A DNA stretch of 54,853 nucleotides from an uncultured Bacteroidales bacterium. GTDB lineage: Bacteria; Bacteroidota; Bacteroidia; Bacteroidales; UBA3824. Shown here one piece after another: positions 52,893-54,853 of the stretch (position 1 is its first letter; every line of letters starts with the position of its first letter). The translations under genes were made by a program, and so were the position numbers. A model generated the notes under the pieces. That model was not told the DNA's origin. It did not search any database and saw nothing but the letters and a program-made list of their open reading frames with translations. The stretch covers positions 1 to 54,853 of the forward strand of contig CAJOJG010000022.1 in NCBI GenBank assembly GCA_905234655.1. The letters are read 5' to 3'.

Positions 52893-54853
52893 ATGCTGGA
52901 AGAAGAACTCAAAAATAGGATTGCGCAGCGTTATTTCAAGAAATACGACTGCGCGGGCATCATCAAGCGCATAGACTTCACCGTGAAATCTGTACGCGAC
53001 AATAACCTGCACCCGGACGAATATATGCTGTGGGCGGAGGCTAAACAGACCGCCACCGACATTTACAAGATGTTTACACAGCTCATCATCACCATAAAAC
53101 AAGATGCCTACAACCTTCTTCCGCCCAAGTTCATCGGATGTTTCGACAACGAGAAAATCGCCTTCGTGGAATACAACGAGGTGCTGCCGATATACGCCGT
53201 CAACGACTTCAACTGGACACAGACACCATCGCAGGTGGACGACAAGAGCGTTGCAGCCCTCAAAAAAGTCATCAGAAAAGAAAAGATTTACTTATTTTAC
53301 TACGGCAAGGACGACGATGTAATCCACAATTTCGTCGACCAAAATTTCATCGAGGGCGGCTCACTTTTGTCAACTTTGATAGACAAAAACAATTTTATCT
53401 TCGTCTATCAAAAATGGCGCGAGATGGTGATGCCGTCGATAAATGCCGATTGGGACAAGTTGAAAGCCAATTATGGTGTTTATGACAGAGATTTTTTCTT
53501 GGCGGAACTCAATATAGACGACAACAACACCACCGACCTCAACGACGACGAGGTGGCATATCCCGATTTTTATATCACATTCAATGCCAATTCGCCTACA
53601 CCTTATATGATGAAGCGGACCGACGCATTGGGCTTGGATGTGTTGATACCGTTCAAGTTTAAGCACGGCGGCATCGAAAAATACGCCGAGTTTTGGAAAC
53701 GTTACAAGCGTCCGCCCCAAAATGTGTATTGGGAATACATAGTTTCGAGGTTGGATTTGCTTGTGCCGCAAGATGTGAGGGAACGGAAAGGCGCGTTTTT
53801 TACGCCGCAGATTTGGGTCGAAAAATCGCAAAGGTACATCGCCGACCTGCTTGGCGACGATTGGCAGGACGATTACTATGTCTGGGATTGTTGTGCCGGT
53901 ACGGGCAACCTTTTGAATGGTCTCAGCGACAAGTACAAGATTTTTGCATCCACGCTCGACCAACAGGACGTGGACGTAATGAAAGACCGCATCAAAAACG
54001 GTGCAAACCTTTTGGAAAGCCACGTCTTTCAGTTTGATTTTTTGAACGACGATTTTTCCAAATGTCCTGAAAGTCTGCGCAAAATCATCAACGACCCCGA
54101 AAAGCGCAAAAAACTTGTCATATACATCAATCCTCCGTATAAAGAGGCGGCAAGTCGGAGTACCGTTGCCAAGACTGGGCAGAACGCCACCGATGTCGCT
54201 GTTTTGCACAAGACGTACAGCAAATATTTCAATCAGATGGGCATTGCCGGACGCGAATTGTTTGCGCAATTTTTCATAAGGATTTACAATGAAATTCCCG
54301 ATTGTATCCTTGCAGAATTTTCCACGTTGAAAATACTGCAAGCACCTAACTTTGAACAGTTTAGAAATTCGTTCAAAGCCAAATTGGAACGATTGTTTCT
54401 TGTGCCAGCCAATTCGTTTGACAATGTTGACGGCAAATTTCCGATAGGATTTTTTGTTTGGAATTGCGGCAAAAAAGAAAAATTTGAATCTATTGATGCC
54501 GATTTCTACGACATCAAGGGTGATTTGGTTAGAATTAAACATATTAAGGCGCAAGAGGATTTTAGATCCATCAACGACTGGATAATTACAACTCGTAACC
54601 GAGAAAACGAGATGACGATTGGTTTTATGTCAGCAAAAGGTGCTGATTTTCAAAACCAAAATTACAATTTTATAATCAACGATAAATCGCAACTTCCACA
54701 TCCACGTGGTACTGTGATTACTGACAAAAATATCGTTGAGATAGGTATTTATTTAGCTGTTCGTCAGTGTATTAAACATACCTTAATGAATCATAGTGAT
54801 CAATTTTGCTTTCCTAATGACAAATGGAAAAAAGATAAAATATTTCAGGTAAA
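52893..54853 (+). CDS. N6-adenine DNA methyltransferase-like protein (incomplete at the right edge)
   Basis: A frame opening at ATG 52893 runs to the window end without a stop (at least 653 residues), so the 3' part is missing. The N-terminal 280 residues are unrecognised. The methyltransferase core follows: RKGAFFTPQIWVEKSQRYI (about 292-310), the SAM-binding motif I variant WDCCAGTGNLLNGL (about 330-343) and catalytic motif IV NPPY (YINPPYKEA, about 412-420). The region after that (FPIGFFVWNCGKKEKFESID) resembles the target-recognition linker of type I/IIG enzymes. Codon use becomes clearly more AT-rich toward the right than in the folP operon, suggesting horizontal acquisition. It could be a solitary enzyme, a type IIG restriction-modification protein, or the first gene of a defence island. 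Confidence 0.85.
   Translation, partial: MLEEELKNRIAQRYFKKYDCAGIIKRIDFTVKSVRDNNLHPDEYMLWAEAKQTATDIYKMFTQLIITIKQDAYNLLPPKFIGCFDNEKIAFVEYNEVLPIYAVNDFNWTQTPSQVDDKSVAALKKVIRKEKIYLFYYGKDDDVIHNFVDQNFIEGGSLLSTLIDKNNFIFVYQKWREMVMPSINADWDKLKANYGVYDRDFFLAELNIDDNNTTDLNDDEVAYPDFYITFNANSPTPYMMKRTDALGLDVLIPFKFKHGGIEKYAEFWKRYKRPPQNVYWEYIVSRLDLLVPQDVRERKGAFFTPQIWVEKSQRYIADLLGDDWQDDYYVWDCCAGTGNLLNGLSDKYKIFASTLDQQDVDVMKDRIKNGANLLESHVFQFDFLNDDFSKCPESLRKIINDPEKRKKLVIYINPPYKEAASRSTVAKTGQNATDVAVLHKTYSKYFNQMGIAGRELFAQFFIRIYNEIPDCILAEFSTLKILQAPNFEQFRNSFKAKLERLFLVPANSFDNVDGKFPIGFFVWNCGKKEKFESIDADFYDIKGDLVRIKHIKAQEDFRSINDWIITTRNRENEMTIGFMSAKGADFQNQNYNFIINDKSQLPHPRGTVITDKNIVEIGIYLAVRQCIKHTLMNHSDQFCFPNDKWKKDKIFQV

Noticed and set aside
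53370..54554. 394-codon minus-strand frame at the right edge
   Set aside because: Antisense to the methyltransferase frame, which carries clear motifs I and IV.

Overview
The window comes from a Bacteroidota genome, most likely a member of the Bacteroidales. Three things show this. First, nearly every promoter I can see fits the Bacteroidota pattern TTG-N19-21-TAnnTTTG. Second, there is a SusC/SusD polysaccharide utilisation locus (PUL) with a hybrid two-component regulator. Third, two proteins carry type IX secretion (T9SS) sorting domains, one type A and one type B. Genus cannot be decided from the sequence alone. No tRNA, rRNA or CRISPR array lies inside the window, although two strong leftward promoters at the left edge suggest a highly expressed unit (possibly an rRNA operon) just outside it.

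Layout, left to right. 1-500: non-coding, with two tandem leftward promoters and the pta promoter. 501-2899: pta and ackA, the acetate/ATP-forming pathway. 3007-7909: two M14 zinc carboxypeptidases, a head-GIN lipoprotein on the opposite strand, and a YwqK/MORN-repeat secreted protein overlapping the second peptidase. 7919-11103: TonB-dependent receptor followed by a DUF4249 lipoprotein. 11190-13010: a decayed patch with a broken nitroreductase, a TetR repressor with clear operator sequences over its own promoter, and the C-terminal remnant of a tyrosine recombinase. 13020-26070: a PUL made of a divergent hybrid two-component sensor, a GH43 lipoprotein (probably arabinan-active), SusC, SusD and a LamG-containing surface lipoprotein. 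The 12-mer TTTGTCCACCAT recurs in its intergenic regions.

26071-31809: terminators, a tandem palindromic repeat in front of a truncated ATPase gene, a 1614-aa membrane sensor phosphatase that fuses two periplasmic solute-binding domains, a propeller, a coiled coil and a SpoIIE-type phosphatase, and a candidate small RNA on the + strand. 31810-33956: an aminotransferase and ribonuclease Z. 34113-39212: a 1699-aa adhesin with 13 SprB-type repeats and PKD domains. 39148-42330: a degraded Rhs/toxin-type locus. 42336-46986: a voltage-sensor-like membrane protein, a gamma-carbonic anhydrase and an SNF2 helicase. 47097-48879: an SPFH/GYF protein followed by a zinc-ribbon protein whose middle has been deleted. 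49069-52839: an operon with an SPOR-like coiled-coil protein, folP, a small beta-barrel protein and a class C beta-lactamase-like lipoprotein. 52893 to the end: a DNA adenine methyltransferase-like gene with its own promoter, cut by the window edge.

The intact genes describe a glycan-degrading, acetate-producing anaerobe with a surface-protein and signalling repertoire. Five separate remnants (nitroreductase, integrase, ATPase, Rhs plus T9SS-sorted peptide, zinc-ribbon protein) show that this stretch has repeatedly gained and lost mobile or accessory genes. The most promising leads are the candidate small RNA, the PUL-associated repeated motif, the solute-binding/SpoIIE fusion sensor, the palindrome-plus-ATPase remnant and the methyltransferase at the right edge.
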